DNA from: Rhodobium gokarnense
Lineage (GTDB): Bacteria; Pseudomonadota; Alphaproteobacteria; Rhizobiales; Rhodobiaceae
Direction of reading: 5' to 3'
DNA length: 64,000 nt
Assembly: GCF_025961475.1 (NCBI RefSeq)
Contig: NZ_JAOQNS010000012.1
Location: 124,001 to 188,000, forward strand
This document shows positions 53,575-61,383 of this stretch, piece by piece; within the stretch, counting starts at the first letter, position 1, and every line of letters begins with the position of its first letter. Made by a program: the position numbers and the translations under genes. The notes beneath the pieces are model-generated. The model was not told the DNA's origin, made no database searches, and saw nothing but the letters and a program-made list of their open reading frames with translations.

Positions 53575-53649
53575 GGGCGGTTAGCTCAGCGGGAGAGCAC
53601 TCGCTTCACACGCGAGGGGTCACTGGTTCAATCCCAGTACCGCCCACCA
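53575..53649 (+). tRNA. tRNA-Val (anticodon CAC)
   Basis: Full cloverleaf including encoded CCA: acceptor GGGCGGT/ACCGCCC, D-arm AGCTCAGCGGGAGAGC, anticodon arm CTCGC-TTCACAC-GCGAG with CAC, T-arm with GGTTCAATCC. Decodes GUG valine codons. Confidence 0.95.
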
Positions 53650-53654
53650 TTGTT

Positions 53655-53822
53655 TTCGCTCACGGTCAATTCGCTTCGCTCACGACCTCCGCGGGGCCTC
53701 GCACCGGCTCGGGCGCGCGGTCGCGCTTGCGAGCCCTTTGGGCTCGGCAGGGCCTGCATGAGACTCCGACGTCATCCCGGCCGTAGCGAAGCGGAGAGCC
53801 GCGATCCATTGCCCATCGCACC
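53655..53822. repeat. R2 copy 2 followed by partial R1 (copy E)
   Basis: 53655-53765 matches the R2 copy at 36.5 kb (CGCTCACG, CCTCCGCGGGG, CTTGCGAGCCCTTTGGGCTCG). From 53765, CCGACGTCATCCCGGCCG begins an R1-like left half, ending near ATTGCCCATCGC without the right half. It follows the tRNA directly; no integrase is present. Confidence 0.65.
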
Positions 53823-53879
53823 ATTGTAGCCCATCACGGTTCCTGGCCGGCTTCTCTTACGTCAGGTATTGGTGCTCGT

Positions 53880-54251
53880 TCAGCGCTTCCATCCGCGCCA
53901 CAGCGCACGAGGGTTTTGCGCTGCGATCGCCAACAGCCCGCCGGCGATCGCCCAGTTCTTGACCATGATCGTGACCTGCCAGGGATCGGCGCGGAGCTGC
54001 CAGTGGAACCAGCTCGTGAACAGGCAGTAGGCGGCGAGCGCCAGCGCCCAGAGCCGGATCTGCGGCCCGGAGACGAGGCAGATCGCGGCAATGAGATTGA
54101 ACAGCGCGACCGGCCAGACCAGCCACGTTGGCAGGCCGATGCCGGCGATCATCTGCTGCACGGGAGCCGGGTCGAGGACCTTCTGGACCGCGCCGCCAAG
54201 GAATAAAAGAGCGATCAGGACGCGGCCGGAGATGCTGAGAAAGCTGTTCAT
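53880..54251 (-). CDS. DoxX family membrane protein
   Basis: 123 residues with four membrane helices. Opens ISGRVLIALLFLGGAVQKVLDP, the DoxX signature with its charged Lys and Asp, and ends with a short basic tail (WRGWKR). DoxX proteins are small inner-membrane subunits linked to quinone or thiol redox processes; the role of this one is unknown. Monocistronic; its promoter lies in 54252-54402, facing the next gene. Confidence 0.9.
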   Translation of the reverse strand: MNSFLSISGRVLIALLFLGGAVQKVLDPAPVQQMIAGIGLPTWLVWPVALFNLIAAICLVSGPQIRLWALALAAYCLFTSWFHWQLRADPWQVTIMVKNWAIAGGLLAIAAQNPRALWRGWKR

Positions 54252-54402
54252 TGTCCCCTATCTGCAGCGTCGAGCCGCCCCGGCAAGTCCCATGCAGGAA
54301 GCCTCACCGGCATCGCAACGATTCCCCTAGCACTCATTCGGTTTTTTGAATTAATCTTCCCGGACAAGACAAACAAAAAAACCAACCGGGGGGAAACCGA
54401 CC

Positions 54403-54780
54403 ATGAGGACGAGGTTTCTTGTGACGTTTGCGGTGCTGTGCGCCGCGCTCTTGATGGTGTCCGACGTCGCGTCGGCGGCGGCCGAGACGCTGACATGGCG
54501 GGTGCGCAGCGAGCATCCGAACACCGTGGCCGTGGAGTTCTATTCCCAGGACCGCAACACGGCCTGGCCGGGCGACGGCGAGGTCTATCTGATCCGCGAC
54601 TGGGACATCCACACCTATTCGCTCAACTGCCGGCGCGGCGAATCCATCTGCTACGGCGCCTGGGTGCGCAACCGCAGTTCGACCTATTGGGGCGTCGGCA
54701 AGGACAATGCCAGGGGATGCCAGCGCTGCTGCTATGTCTGCGGCGGCGGACGCACCAAGACCCAGGTGCTCAATCCCTGA
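54403..54780 (+). CDS. Small secreted cysteine-rich protein
   Basis: 125 residues with a signal peptide (residues 1-25, ending VASAAA). The mature part is rich in Trp, Tyr and Cys: SIDWD-like YLIRDWDIHTYSLNCRRGESICYGAWVRN and a closing ARGCQRCCYVCGG with four clustered cysteines, enough for disulfides or metal binding. No family recognised, although similar short exported proteins occur in Rhizobiales. A good ribosome site (GGGGGGAAACC) precedes the ATG. Confidence 0.78.
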   Translation: MRTRFLVTFAVLCAALLMVSDVASAAAETLTWRVRSEHPNTVAVEFYSQDRNTAWPGDGEVYLIRDWDIHTYSLNCRRGESICYGAWVRNRSSTYWGVGKDNARGCQRCCYVCGGGRTKTQVLNP

Positions 54781-54822
54781 CGCGCACCGGGCCGTAACGG
54801 GCATCGGGCCAGGAACAGAAAA

Positions 54823-54847
54823 GGGGCTCCGCGGACCGCGGAACCCC
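54823..54847 (-). terminator. Hairpin between convergent small secreted-protein genes
   Basis: GGGG-TTCCGCGG/CCGCGGAG-CCCC long stem (one mismatch, tight centre). On the minus strand it is followed by TTTTCTG. Ends the 54908 gene and may serve both. Confidence 0.6.
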
Positions 54848-54907
54848 CCGTTGCCCCAGACATGCGGCGACCGGTGCATGCCGGCGCCGTCCGGGCGGTG
54901 CTTGCGG

Positions 54908-55186
54908 CTACTGCCACCAGCACTGTTTCTTGACGACGACGACCCGTTCGTCGAGGTCCGCGTCGTAAACGGTCGTCGGCAGGTTCTGGCAGACCCGGTA
55001 GCGCACCATGCCGGGGGCGCGGGCGCCTTCGACCCAGGGACCGCCGCGGGCTTCGTCGCGGTCGAGTTCTTCCAGCATGGCGCGGTCGGCGCCGGTGTCG
55101 CGCCTACCGGCGGAGGCGGAGGTGGCAACGGCCGCAGAGCCGGCGATGGTCAGGGCGATGATGGCCAGGGTGGTCTTCTTGAACAT
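54908..55186 (-). CDS. Small secreted protein
   Basis: 92 residues with a signal peptide (residues 1-26, ending TSASA). The mature part is short and charged (RRDTGADRAMLEELDRDEARGGPWVEG), with two cysteines (VCQNLP, KKQCWWQ) that may pair; it ends in Trp-Trp-Gln. No recognised family. ATG 55186 follows AAAGGAAACTCCG. Converges with the cysteine-rich protein gene. Confidence 0.75.
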   Translation of the reverse strand: MFKKTTLAIIALTIAGSAAVATSASAGRRDTGADRAMLEELDRDEARGGPWVEGARAPGMVRYRVCQNLPTTVYDADLDERVVVVKKQCWWQ

Positions 55187-55324
55187 CGGAGTTTCCTTTC
55201 GTCGCTGTTCCCTCGAGGACCTGCCCCATCGGCGTCGCCTCGTTGTCCCCAATATGCGGATAGGCGCCGGCGCCGACTGTGACGGCCGTCACGGTTTTGA
55301 GGGTTCGTCGCAAGGAAAAGAAAA

Positions 55325-55545
55325 ATCCGCGGAAGCCGGTGGCTTCCGCGGAGGAGTTAGTCCGGCCGCTCGCAGAAGAAGGGAGGCTGCGACCGTCGAC
55401 AAACAGAGAGGAACCCCGATAGGCCTCGGGACAGCTGCATCAGGACATCCAGGAGGATCGCCGCCGGCTTCCTCGGAACCCAACCTTCCGCGGAAGGAAC
55501 GCTCCGGCCATCGATCCGCTACGCCACTTGATGGATTCTAATATA
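55325..55545 (-). ncRNA. Candidate structured small RNA
   Basis: A perfect stem (TCCGCGGAAGCC at 55325-55336 with 55340-55351), followed on the minus strand by TTTTTCTTTTCC, is a strong terminator, but no gene precedes it on that strand for about 400 bases. Upstream are further hairpins (CCCGA/TCGGG near 55425-55441 and the palindrome CCTTCCGCGGAAGG near 55491) and unpaired CCTCC-rich stretches, the look of an alphaproteobacterial sRNA. The AT-rich block 55545-55600 could be the promoter. 5' end uncertain; 55187-55324 and 55546-55748 show nothing else. Confidence 0.4.
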
Positions 55546-55748
55546 AGCGATTACTCAAATAAGAATAGTGTATTTCTGCAACAATGTTAAGCCCAGGTTG
55601 CGCGAACCGCTCGTATTTCCGGGGGAATACAATCTATACGCGATCACCCGTTGCAGGAAGGGCACATGACCGCCCTGCGGTTGCACCGTTCTTGACGGAA
55701 AACCGGCCGCTTCCGCGACATTCCCGAGGCGTTTTTGGAGCGCGCGAC

Positions 55749-56261
55749 TCAGGTCGCGGCGGCCTGGCGGATGGCCTTTGCGCTGTCGCCGCGGCCGGGC
55801 ACGACGGGCGCGCCCTCGGCAGCGTCCTCCTCCAGGCCGAGGCCGGAGCGCAGCGGACCCGGCGAGGCGATGAGGTCGGCGAGCGTATAGCCGTCGAGCA
55901 CCGACAGGAAGGCATCGAGCCCGCGCTGCAGGATCGCCTTCAGGCGGCAGCACCCGGCGATCGGACAGGTGTTGGTGCCGTCGTCGAAACACTCCACGAG
56001 GCACAGATTCTCTTCCGTCACGCGGATCACGGCGCCGACATTGATGTCCTCGGGCGCCGCCGACAGCCGGACACCGCCATTGCGGCCGCGGACCGTCTCG
56101 ATGACGCCAATATGCGACAGGCATTGCGCGATCTTGGTCAGGTGGTTTTCCGAGATCCGGTAGGCCTTGGCGATGTCGGCGATGCGCGACACCGGCCGAT
56201 CGGACAGCGCGCAGAACATCAAGAGCCGCATCGCATAGTTCGAATGATGTGTGAGGCGCAC
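55749..56261 (-). CDS. Rrf2 family regulator, NsrR-like
   Basis: 170 residues. Winged-helix N-terminus MRLTHHSNYAMRLLMFCAL (GTG start), recognition helix SENHLTKIAQCLS and wing VRGRNGGVRL. Three iron-sulfur-cluster cysteines in the Rrf2 pattern: Cys91, Cys99 and Cys104 (ECFDDGTNTCPIAGCCRLK). The CRLK and GYTLADL segments match NsrR (nitric-oxide sensor) better than RirA or IscR. The C-terminal tail (about 145-170) is extra and disordered. Divergent from the SLAC1/TehA channel gene. Confidence 0.9.
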   Translation of the reverse strand: MRLTHHSNYAMRLLMFCALSDRPVSRIADIAKAYRISENHLTKIAQCLSHIGVIETVRGRNGGVRLSAAPEDINVGAVIRVTEENLCLVECFDDGTNTCPIAGCCRLKAILQRGLDAFLSVLDGYTLADLIASPGPLRSGLGLEEDAAEGAPVVPGRGDSAKAIRQAAAT

Positions 56262-56299
56262 TGGTTCTGGACTCCTGAACCCATTCCGATGGTTGTATA

Positions 56300-56309
56300 A
56301 ATGAGCATT
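56300..56309. promoter_or_regulatory. Short palindrome upstream of the NsrR-like gene
   Basis: AATGAGCATT (AATG/CATT with 2-base centre), 39 bases before the regulator's start. Possible autoregulatory operator. Confidence 0.3.
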
Positions 56310-56407
56310 AACGGCGCCGCTTTAGCCGGTGTCAAACGCGTTTGGCAGTTTGGGCGCAGAATCCGGAAAAACGGGACGTAAGGTCGCAATAAACTGGGTT
56401 GGAAATT

Positions 56408-56417
56408 GCTAATTAGC
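56408..56417. promoter_or_regulatory. Palindrome GCTAATTAGC in the divergent region
   Basis: Perfect 10-base palindrome between the NsrR-like gene and the SLAC1/TehA gene, about 105 bases before the channel ATG, in an AT-rich stretch. Candidate operator. Confidence 0.35.
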
Positions 56418-56521
56418 ATTGATTTCGATCATAGGGCCCCTGTAAACGACGCATATTAGCGACCTCGAATGGACCCGAGTCGCCATCTCCGAAACATGGC
56501 CCGACACATGGAGTGACCCGG

Positions 56522-57490
56522 ATGGAAGCGGTGAATAACGGTGCGCGATTGATACATTTCCCGGTTTCCTTTTTCGCCGTGGTCATGGGCCTGTCCGGCC
56601 TCACCCTTGCGGTGGAGCGCATGGAGGCGACCCTCGGCGTGCACCATGTCTGGAGCCTCGGCTTTGTCGTCGTCTCCGTCGCCGCCTTCATCATCATCGG
56701 CGCGTTCTATCTGACCAAGCTTTTGCGGCACCGGGCCGCGGTCATCGCGGAATGGAACCATCCGGTGCGCATCGCCTTTTTCCCGGCGATCACCATCGGG
56801 CTGATCCTGCTGGCGACGGCGCTCCGCCCCTACCAGGCGGACGTCGCGCGCATCCTCTGGTTCATCGGCACCGCCGGCCATCTCGGGGCGACGCTTGCCG
56901 TGATCTCGACCTGGATCGGCCACCGCTCCTTCGAGACGCCGCACATCAACCCGGCCTGGTTCATTCCCGCCGTCGGCAACGTCATCGTGCCGGTCGCCGG
57001 CACCGAATTCGGCTATACGGAAATCTGCTGGTTCTTCTTTGCCATCGGGCTCGTCTTCTGGGTCATCCTCCTGGTGCTCGTCTTCAACCGGCTGATCTTC
57101 CACCACCCGCTGCCGGAGCGGCTCTACCCGACGCTGGTCATCCTGATCGCGCCGCCGGCCGTCGCCTTCCTTGCCTATATGAAGCTGACCGGCGGGCCGA
57201 TCGATGCCTTTGCGCGCATCCTCTATTACGCCGGCCTGTTCTTCACGCTGCTCGTCACCATGCAGCTCGACCGGCTGGCGCGCCTGCCCTTCGCCATGTC
57301 GTGGTGGGCCTATTCCTTCCCGATGGCGGCGATCACCATCGCCACCTGGGTCTATGCCGCGGGAACGCGGTCGGGATTCCACACCGGGCTCGGCTTTGCC
57401 CTTTTCGCCATCCTGTCGGCGATCATCCTGATCCTGCTCTACCGCACCACGAAGGCCATCGCCGGCGGCGAGATCTGCCAGCCGGAATAG
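56522..57490 (+). CDS. SLAC1/TehA family anion channel
   Basis: 322 residues, about ten membrane helices. The opening HFPVSFFAVVMGLSGLTLAVERME is the TehA/SLAC1 signature (first helix with the conserved Phe gate region); GTEFGYTEICWFFFAIGLVFWVILL and YSFPMAAITIATWVY follow the family. Such channels pass anions (chloride, nitrate, tellurite-linked). ATG 56522 rather than a GTG nine bases earlier, with GGAG upstream. Divergent from the NsrR-like regulator, which may respond to nitric oxide and control it. Confidence 0.92.
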   Translation: MEAVNNGARLIHFPVSFFAVVMGLSGLTLAVERMEATLGVHHVWSLGFVVVSVAAFIIIGAFYLTKLLRHRAAVIAEWNHPVRIAFFPAITIGLILLATALRPYQADVARILWFIGTAGHLGATLAVISTWIGHRSFETPHINPAWFIPAVGNVIVPVAGTEFGYTEICWFFFAIGLVFWVILLVLVFNRLIFHHPLPERLYPTLVILIAPPAVAFLAYMKLTGGPIDAFARILYYAGLFFTLLVTMQLDRLARLPFAMSWWAYSFPMAAITIATWVYAAGTRSGFHTGLGFALFAILSAIILILLYRTTKAIAGGEICQPE

Positions 57491-57615
57491 CGGTCCGCTC
57501 CCCTTCCCCGATGCCGTTCCGGCGCGTGGACCGTTCGTGATAGGCTGGGGCCTTTCCGGTTTCGCGTCGCGCCACATCTTCTGGTGCCGGACGACATCAT
57601 GGATGGAGGCAAGGC

Positions 57616-58173
57616 ATGGGTATTCTGACACGGGCGACCGCGGCGATTTTCGGGCTGTTGATGAGCGTGCCGGCCGCGCTCGCCAATTCCGGCCTGCCGC
57701 ACGCGCACTATGCCGGCCAGCAGGACCGGGCCGTCAGCACGCTCTCGGCCGAGGACATCGAGGCGCTCAAGGCCGGCGCCGGCTGGGGGCTGGCGCGGCC
57801 GGCCGAATTCAACGGCTATCCCGGCCCGCGCCACATCCTCGACATGGCCGACGAGCTGGCGCTTAGCCCGGAGCAGCGCGACGAGATCACGGCGCTGTTC
57901 GATAGGATGCAGGCCGATGCGCAGCGCCTCGGGCCGGACCTGATCGCTGCGGAAACGGCCCTCGACGAGGCGTTCCGGGCCGGCACCATCGACGCGGAGA
58001 CGTTGCGGGCGCGGGTCGCGGCGGCCGAAGAAGCGCGCAGCAGGCTGCGCGTCGTCCACATGGAGGCGCACCTTGCGGCAACGCCGCTTTTGACGCCGCA
58101 CCAGCGCCACCTCTACAACACGCTGCGCGGCTATGCCGGCAGCGCCCACGACATGCACCACCCGCACCAGTGA
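57616..58173 (+). CDS. Spy/CpxP-like periplasmic metal-sensor protein
   Basis: 185 residues with a signal peptide (residues 1-23, ending PAALA). A helical hairpin rich in Leu/Ala/Glu (LALSPEQRDEITALFDRMQADAQ ... ATPLLTPHQRHLYNTLRGY) with two LTP/LSPEQ-type motifs, as in the Spy/CpxP/ZraP superfamily. Histidine clusters at both ends (LPHAHYAG and HDMHHPHQ) suggest metal binding. Good ribosome site (GGAGGCAAGG). First gene of a tight operon with a cupin and a LysE exporter. Confidence 0.85.
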   Translation: MGILTRATAAIFGLLMSVPAALANSGLPHAHYAGQQDRAVSTLSAEDIEALKAGAGWGLARPAEFNGYPGPRHILDMADELALSPEQRDEITALFDRMQADAQRLGPDLIAAETALDEAFRAGTIDAETLRARVAAAEEARSRLRVVHMEAHLAATPLLTPHQRHLYNTLRGYAGSAHDMHHPHQ

Positions 58174-58190
58174 CGGGCACGGAGCCTTCC

Positions 58191-58502
58191 ATGAGCCTCA
58201 TCGACTGGCGCGACTTTTCGGGGACCACGGCGTGGGACGCGCTGGACGTTGCCGAGATCGAGGGGGCGACGGTGCGCGTCCACTGGACCGACGCGCCCTA
58301 TCGCTGGCACGTCAATGACGGCGAGGAGGTTTTCGTGGTGCTTTCCGGCACGGTCGACATGAAGCTGCGCGAGGGCGGCGTGGAGAAATCCGTCCGCATG
58401 ACCGCCGGCGACATCTTCCATGCCGGCGTCGGCACCGAGCATGTCGCCCATCCGCTGGAGCCCTCGCGCATTCTCGTCATAGAAAAGAAAGGCAGCGTCT
58501 GA
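58191..58502 (+). CDS. Small cupin domain protein
   Basis: 103 residues, a single cupin barrel. Histidine ligands in YRWHVNDGEEVFVVLSGTVDMKL (motif 1) and GDIFHAGVGTEHVAHP (motif 2). Likely binds one metal ion; enzyme or storage function unknown. GGAG lies seven bases before ATG 58191; an earlier GTG overlapping the previous stop is possible. Between the Spy-like and LysE genes in one operon; the LysE ATG overlaps its stop. Confidence 0.87.
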   Translation: MSLIDWRDFSGTTAWDALDVAEIEGATVRVHWTDAPYRWHVNDGEEVFVVLSGTVDMKLREGGVEKSVRMTAGDIFHAGVGTEHVAHPLEPSRILVIEKKGSV

Positions 58503-59131
58503 TGTCCGCGTTTCCCCTGGAAGGTCTTGTCGTCGGCTGGGTCGCGCTGCTCGCCGCGGCCGCGGCGCCGGGCCCCAATCTTCTGGCCGTTGCCTCCAGT
58601 GCGCTCGGCAGCGGGCGCCGCTTTGCCCTTGCCGTTGCCGCGGGCGTTGCCGCCGGCACCTTCTTCTGGGCGCTTGCCGCCGTCCTTGGCCTCACCCTCG
58701 TCTTTTCCGCCTATCCCTGGTCAACCGACGTCCTGCGTATCGCCGGCGGGCTTTATCTCGTTTTCGTCGGGGCCCGGGCGATCCGGGCCGGCCTTGCCGG
58801 CAACGCGGCCCTGATGCGCAACGGCGCGGCTTCGGCCGGCATGGGAAAATCGTTCCTGCGCGGCTTCGTCGTCGTCGCCACCAATCCGAAGGCGATGCTG
58901 CTGTGGACGTCGATCGCGGCCCTCGTCGTCGTGCCGGGCATGCCGCTTGCCGTCGCCGTGCTGTTCGCCGGCGTCTCGATGGCAATCTCGTTCGCCGTCT
59001 ATGCCGTCTATGCGCTGATGTTCTCGCTGCCGCGCCTGCGCGCCGGCTATCGCGGCTTCGCCAACCAGCTCGAGATCGCCTTCGGCGCCGTCTTCTGCCT
59101 GTTCGGCGCGCGCCTGCTGGCGAGCCGCTGA
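58502..59131 (+). CDS. LysE/RhtB family exporter
   Basis: 209 residues with about six membrane helices. LysE landmarks: AAAAPGPNLLAVASSALGSGRR (the PGP motif near residues 23-25) and GFVVVATNPKAMLLWTSIAALVV. Exports amino acids or related small solutes; substrate unknown. ATG shares one base with the cupin stop (TGATG), so it is translationally coupled. Ends against a second LysE gene on the other strand, 15 bases away. Confidence 0.9.
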   Translation: MSAFPLEGLVVGWVALLAAAAAPGPNLLAVASSALGSGRRFALAVAAGVAAGTFFWALAAVLGLTLVFSAYPWSTDVLRIAGGLYLVFVGARAIRAGLAGNAALMRNGAASAGMGKSFLRGFVVVATNPKAMLLWTSIAALVVVPGMPLAVAVLFAGVSMAISFAVYAVYALMFSLPRLRAGYRGFANQLEIAFGAVFCLFGARLLASR

Positions 59132-59146
59132 GGCGCGTCCGTCACC

Positions 59147-59779
59147 TCACCGTTCGCTCAGCGCCAGCTTGACGCCGAGCGCCAGGAACAGGGCGCCGAG
59201 GCCGCGGTCGAGCCACAGGCCGATGCGGTCGTTGTTCCGCAGGGCACGCACCAGGCGCGCTCCTGCCAATACCAGCGGCGGCTCGATGAAGGCGGCAATC
59301 ACGATGATCAACATTCCGTGCAGGAAGAGCTGGGCTGAGGCCGGGCCGCTGCCGTCGACGACGAATTGCGGCAGGAACGCCAGAAAGAAAATGCCGACCT
59401 TGGGATTGAGCAAGGAGACCAGAACACCTTGCCGGTAGATCGCGGCGATCGGCTTTTCCGTGGCGGATTCGGCAACGAAGCCGCCACCGGAGGAGCGCAG
59501 TGCCGCGATGCCGAGCCAGACGAGATAGGCGGCCCCGGCCCACTTCACCACGGTGAACGCCATCGCCGAGGTGGCGAGCACCGCCGAAAGGCCGAGCGCG
59601 GCCATTAGCACATGCCCGAAAGCCCCGGTCCAGATGCCGAACATGGCCGCAAATCCGCCCTTGCACCCGCCTCGCGCGGTCTGGCCCAGGATGAAGGCGA
59701 AGTCGGGTCCCGGCGACAGGTTGAGCAGAACCGCGGCGGTCAGAAATGCCGACCAATGCAACAGCGTGTAATCGAACAT
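59147..59779 (-). CDS. LysE/RhtB family exporter (second)
   Basis: 210 residues, six membrane helices. LLNLSPGPDFAFILGQTARGG (PGP near 23-25) and GVLVSLLNPKVGIFFLAFLPQFVV, closer to the RhtB type than its neighbour. The two convergent LysE genes differ throughout, so they are not a recent duplication. Monocistronic; its promoter lies in the 275-base region shared with yceI (59780-60054), where no clear operator was found. Confidence 0.9.
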   Translation of the reverse strand: MFDYTLLHWSAFLTAAVLLNLSPGPDFAFILGQTARGGCKGGFAAMFGIWTGAFGHVLMAALGLSAVLATSAMAFTVVKWAGAAYLVWLGIAALRSSGGGFVAESATEKPIAAIYRQGVLVSLLNPKVGIFFLAFLPQFVVDGSGPASAQLFLHGMLIIVIAAFIEPPLVLAGARLVRALRNNDRIGLWLDRGLGALFLALGVKLALSER

Positions 59780-60054
59780 CGGGGGCTCCTTGGGCCGGAA
59801 CGCGGCTGGGCCGGCGGGGTTGGGCGCGGCCGCGCCCGGGCGGGTATCCGGACAGATCGTGCTTGCCTAGCCCAATCTCCGGGCGCCGGCAAACACCGGC
59901 TAATTGTTAACAAAGCCAAGCACACGAATTCGTGATCGACTGTTATTGTTTCATGAAATTGAACAGTCAATCCACGCCGGTCTTATTGATGGCGGACCGC
60001 AAGGGTGCCACCTACCGCAGACACGCAACCGTTCCCTTCCAGGAGGTACCCCGC

Positions 60055-60642
60055 ATGATCCGCAACACCGCCCTTGCCGCCGTTACCGCCCTCGCCCTTT
60101 CCGGCGCGTTCGCCACCACCGCGTTCGCCGAGCCGGTCGACTACGCCTTCGACAAGACCCACGCCAACATCACGTTCACCATCAACCATCTCGGTTTTTC
60201 CACCGCCCATGGCCGCTTCAACACCTTCGACGGCACGCTGACGATCGACGAAGAGGAGCCGGCGAATTCGGCCGTCGACGTGACCATCGCTACCGACAGC
60301 CTCGACACCTTTTACGACAAGCGTAACGAGCACCTGAAGAGCAAGGACTTCTTCAACGTCGCCGAATTTCCGGAGATGACCTTCAAGTCGACGTCCGTGG
60401 AAAAGACCGGCGATGACATGCTGAAGATGACCGGCGACCTGACCATGCTCGGCGTCACCAAGCCGGTGACCCTTGACGTCACGGTGCCCAAGCTCGGCGC
60501 ACACCCGATGAGCGGCGCCAAGGCCGTCGGCTTCCATGCGACCGGCACCATCAAGCGCTCCGAATGGGGCATGACCACCTTCGTGCCGGCGGTCAGCGAC
60601 GAGGTCGACATCGTCATCGACCTGGAAGCCGCGCAGAAATAA
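60055..60642 (+). CDS. yceI: YceI family periplasmic lipid-binding protein (1)
   Basis: 195 residues with a signal peptide (residues 1-25, ending TAFA). A YceI lipocalin-like barrel: VDYAFDKTHANITFTINHLGFSTAHGRF, MTFKSTSVEKTGDDM, LTMLGVTKPVTLDVTV and FHATGTIKRSEWGMTTF. YceI proteins bind isoprenoids such as ubiquinone or polyprenyl chains. Excellent ribosome site (AGGAGG). First of a yceI-cytochrome b561-yceI set, suggesting quinone-linked electron transfer at the inner membrane. Confidence 0.93.
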   Translation: MIRNTALAAVTALALSGAFATTAFAEPVDYAFDKTHANITFTINHLGFSTAHGRFNTFDGTLTIDEEEPANSAVDVTIATDSLDTFYDKRNEHLKSKDFFNVAEFPEMTFKSTSVEKTGDDMLKMTGDLTMLGVTKPVTLDVTVPKLGAHPMSGAKAVGFHATGTIKRSEWGMTTFVPAVSDEVDIVIDLEAAQK

Positions 60643-60767
60643 CTGTCATCGAACATCGGCCGCGATGCCGTAAAGATTGACAGACGGGCGGCGCTGCCCT
60701 CCTCTCCTTCCCCCAGGAACGGGTGGCGCCGTCCGACCCTTTCGTCTTGGAACCGAGGCTTTCGACC

Positions 60768-61355
60768 ATGCTGCGCAACACGACATCCGGTTACGGCCTT
60801 GTGGCCATCGCGCTCCACTGGCTGATCGCGGCGATGATCGTCGCCATGATCGTGGTCGGCATGTATATGAGCGGTCTGGAACTCTCCGATCCCAACAAGT
60901 TCCAGCTCTACCAGCTCCACAAGTCTTTCGGGCTGACGCTGCTCGGCCTCGTCGTCATCCGGCTCGTTTGGCGCTTCTCCAACCCGACGCCGCGGCTACC
61001 CGCCACCCTGCCCGACTGGCAGAAGGTCGGCGCGCATCTCACGCACGTGGCTCTCTATTTCCTCCTCATCGCCATGCCGCTGTCCGGCTGGCTGATGGTG
61101 TCGGCCTCAACGCTCGGCATCCCGACGCTCTATTTCAATCTCTTCCAGGTGCCGCACCTGCCGGTGCCGGGCTTCCTCGGCGAGCCGGCAGCGGCCGAAG
61201 CGACCCTGAAGGAGGTGCACGAGCTGCTCGCCTATCTCCTCATCGTCGTCGTCGTCCTGCACATCGCCGCTGCGCTCAAGCACCATTTCGTCGACCGCGA
61301 CGACATCCTCACCCGGATGGTGTCGACCGGCCCCGGGCGCTACGGTATCCGCTGA
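60768..61355 (+). CDS. cybB: Cytochrome b561 family protein
   Basis: 195 residues, four membrane helices. Haem-ligating histidines in ALHWLIAAMIV (His17), LHKSFGLTLLGLVVIRLVWRF, HLTHVALYFLLIAMPLSGW and VVLHIAAALKHHFVDRDD. Transfers electrons from quinol, possibly to superoxide or oxygen as in E. coli CybB. Between two yceI genes; ATG 60768 gives a family-normal N-terminus (MLRNTTSGYGLVAIALHW). It may use quinone held by the YceI proteins. Confidence 0.92.
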   Translation: MLRNTTSGYGLVAIALHWLIAAMIVAMIVVGMYMSGLELSDPNKFQLYQLHKSFGLTLLGLVVIRLVWRFSNPTPRLPATLPDWQKVGAHLTHVALYFLLIAMPLSGWLMVSASTLGIPTLYFNLFQVPHLPVPGFLGEPAAAEATLKEVHELLAYLLIVVVVLHIAAALKHHFVDRDDILTRMVSTGPGRYGIR

Positions 61356-61383
61356 CCCAGACCAGAAAAACGACGGAATTCCC

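Noticed and set aside
53575-53822. Integrated genomic island at tRNA-Val
   Set aside because: No integrase, no duplicated tRNA 3' end and no shift to foreign-looking genes downstream.
58502-59779. Recent tandem duplication of the LysE genes
   Set aside because: The two proteins differ over their whole length and are convergent; they belong to different LysE/RhtB branches.
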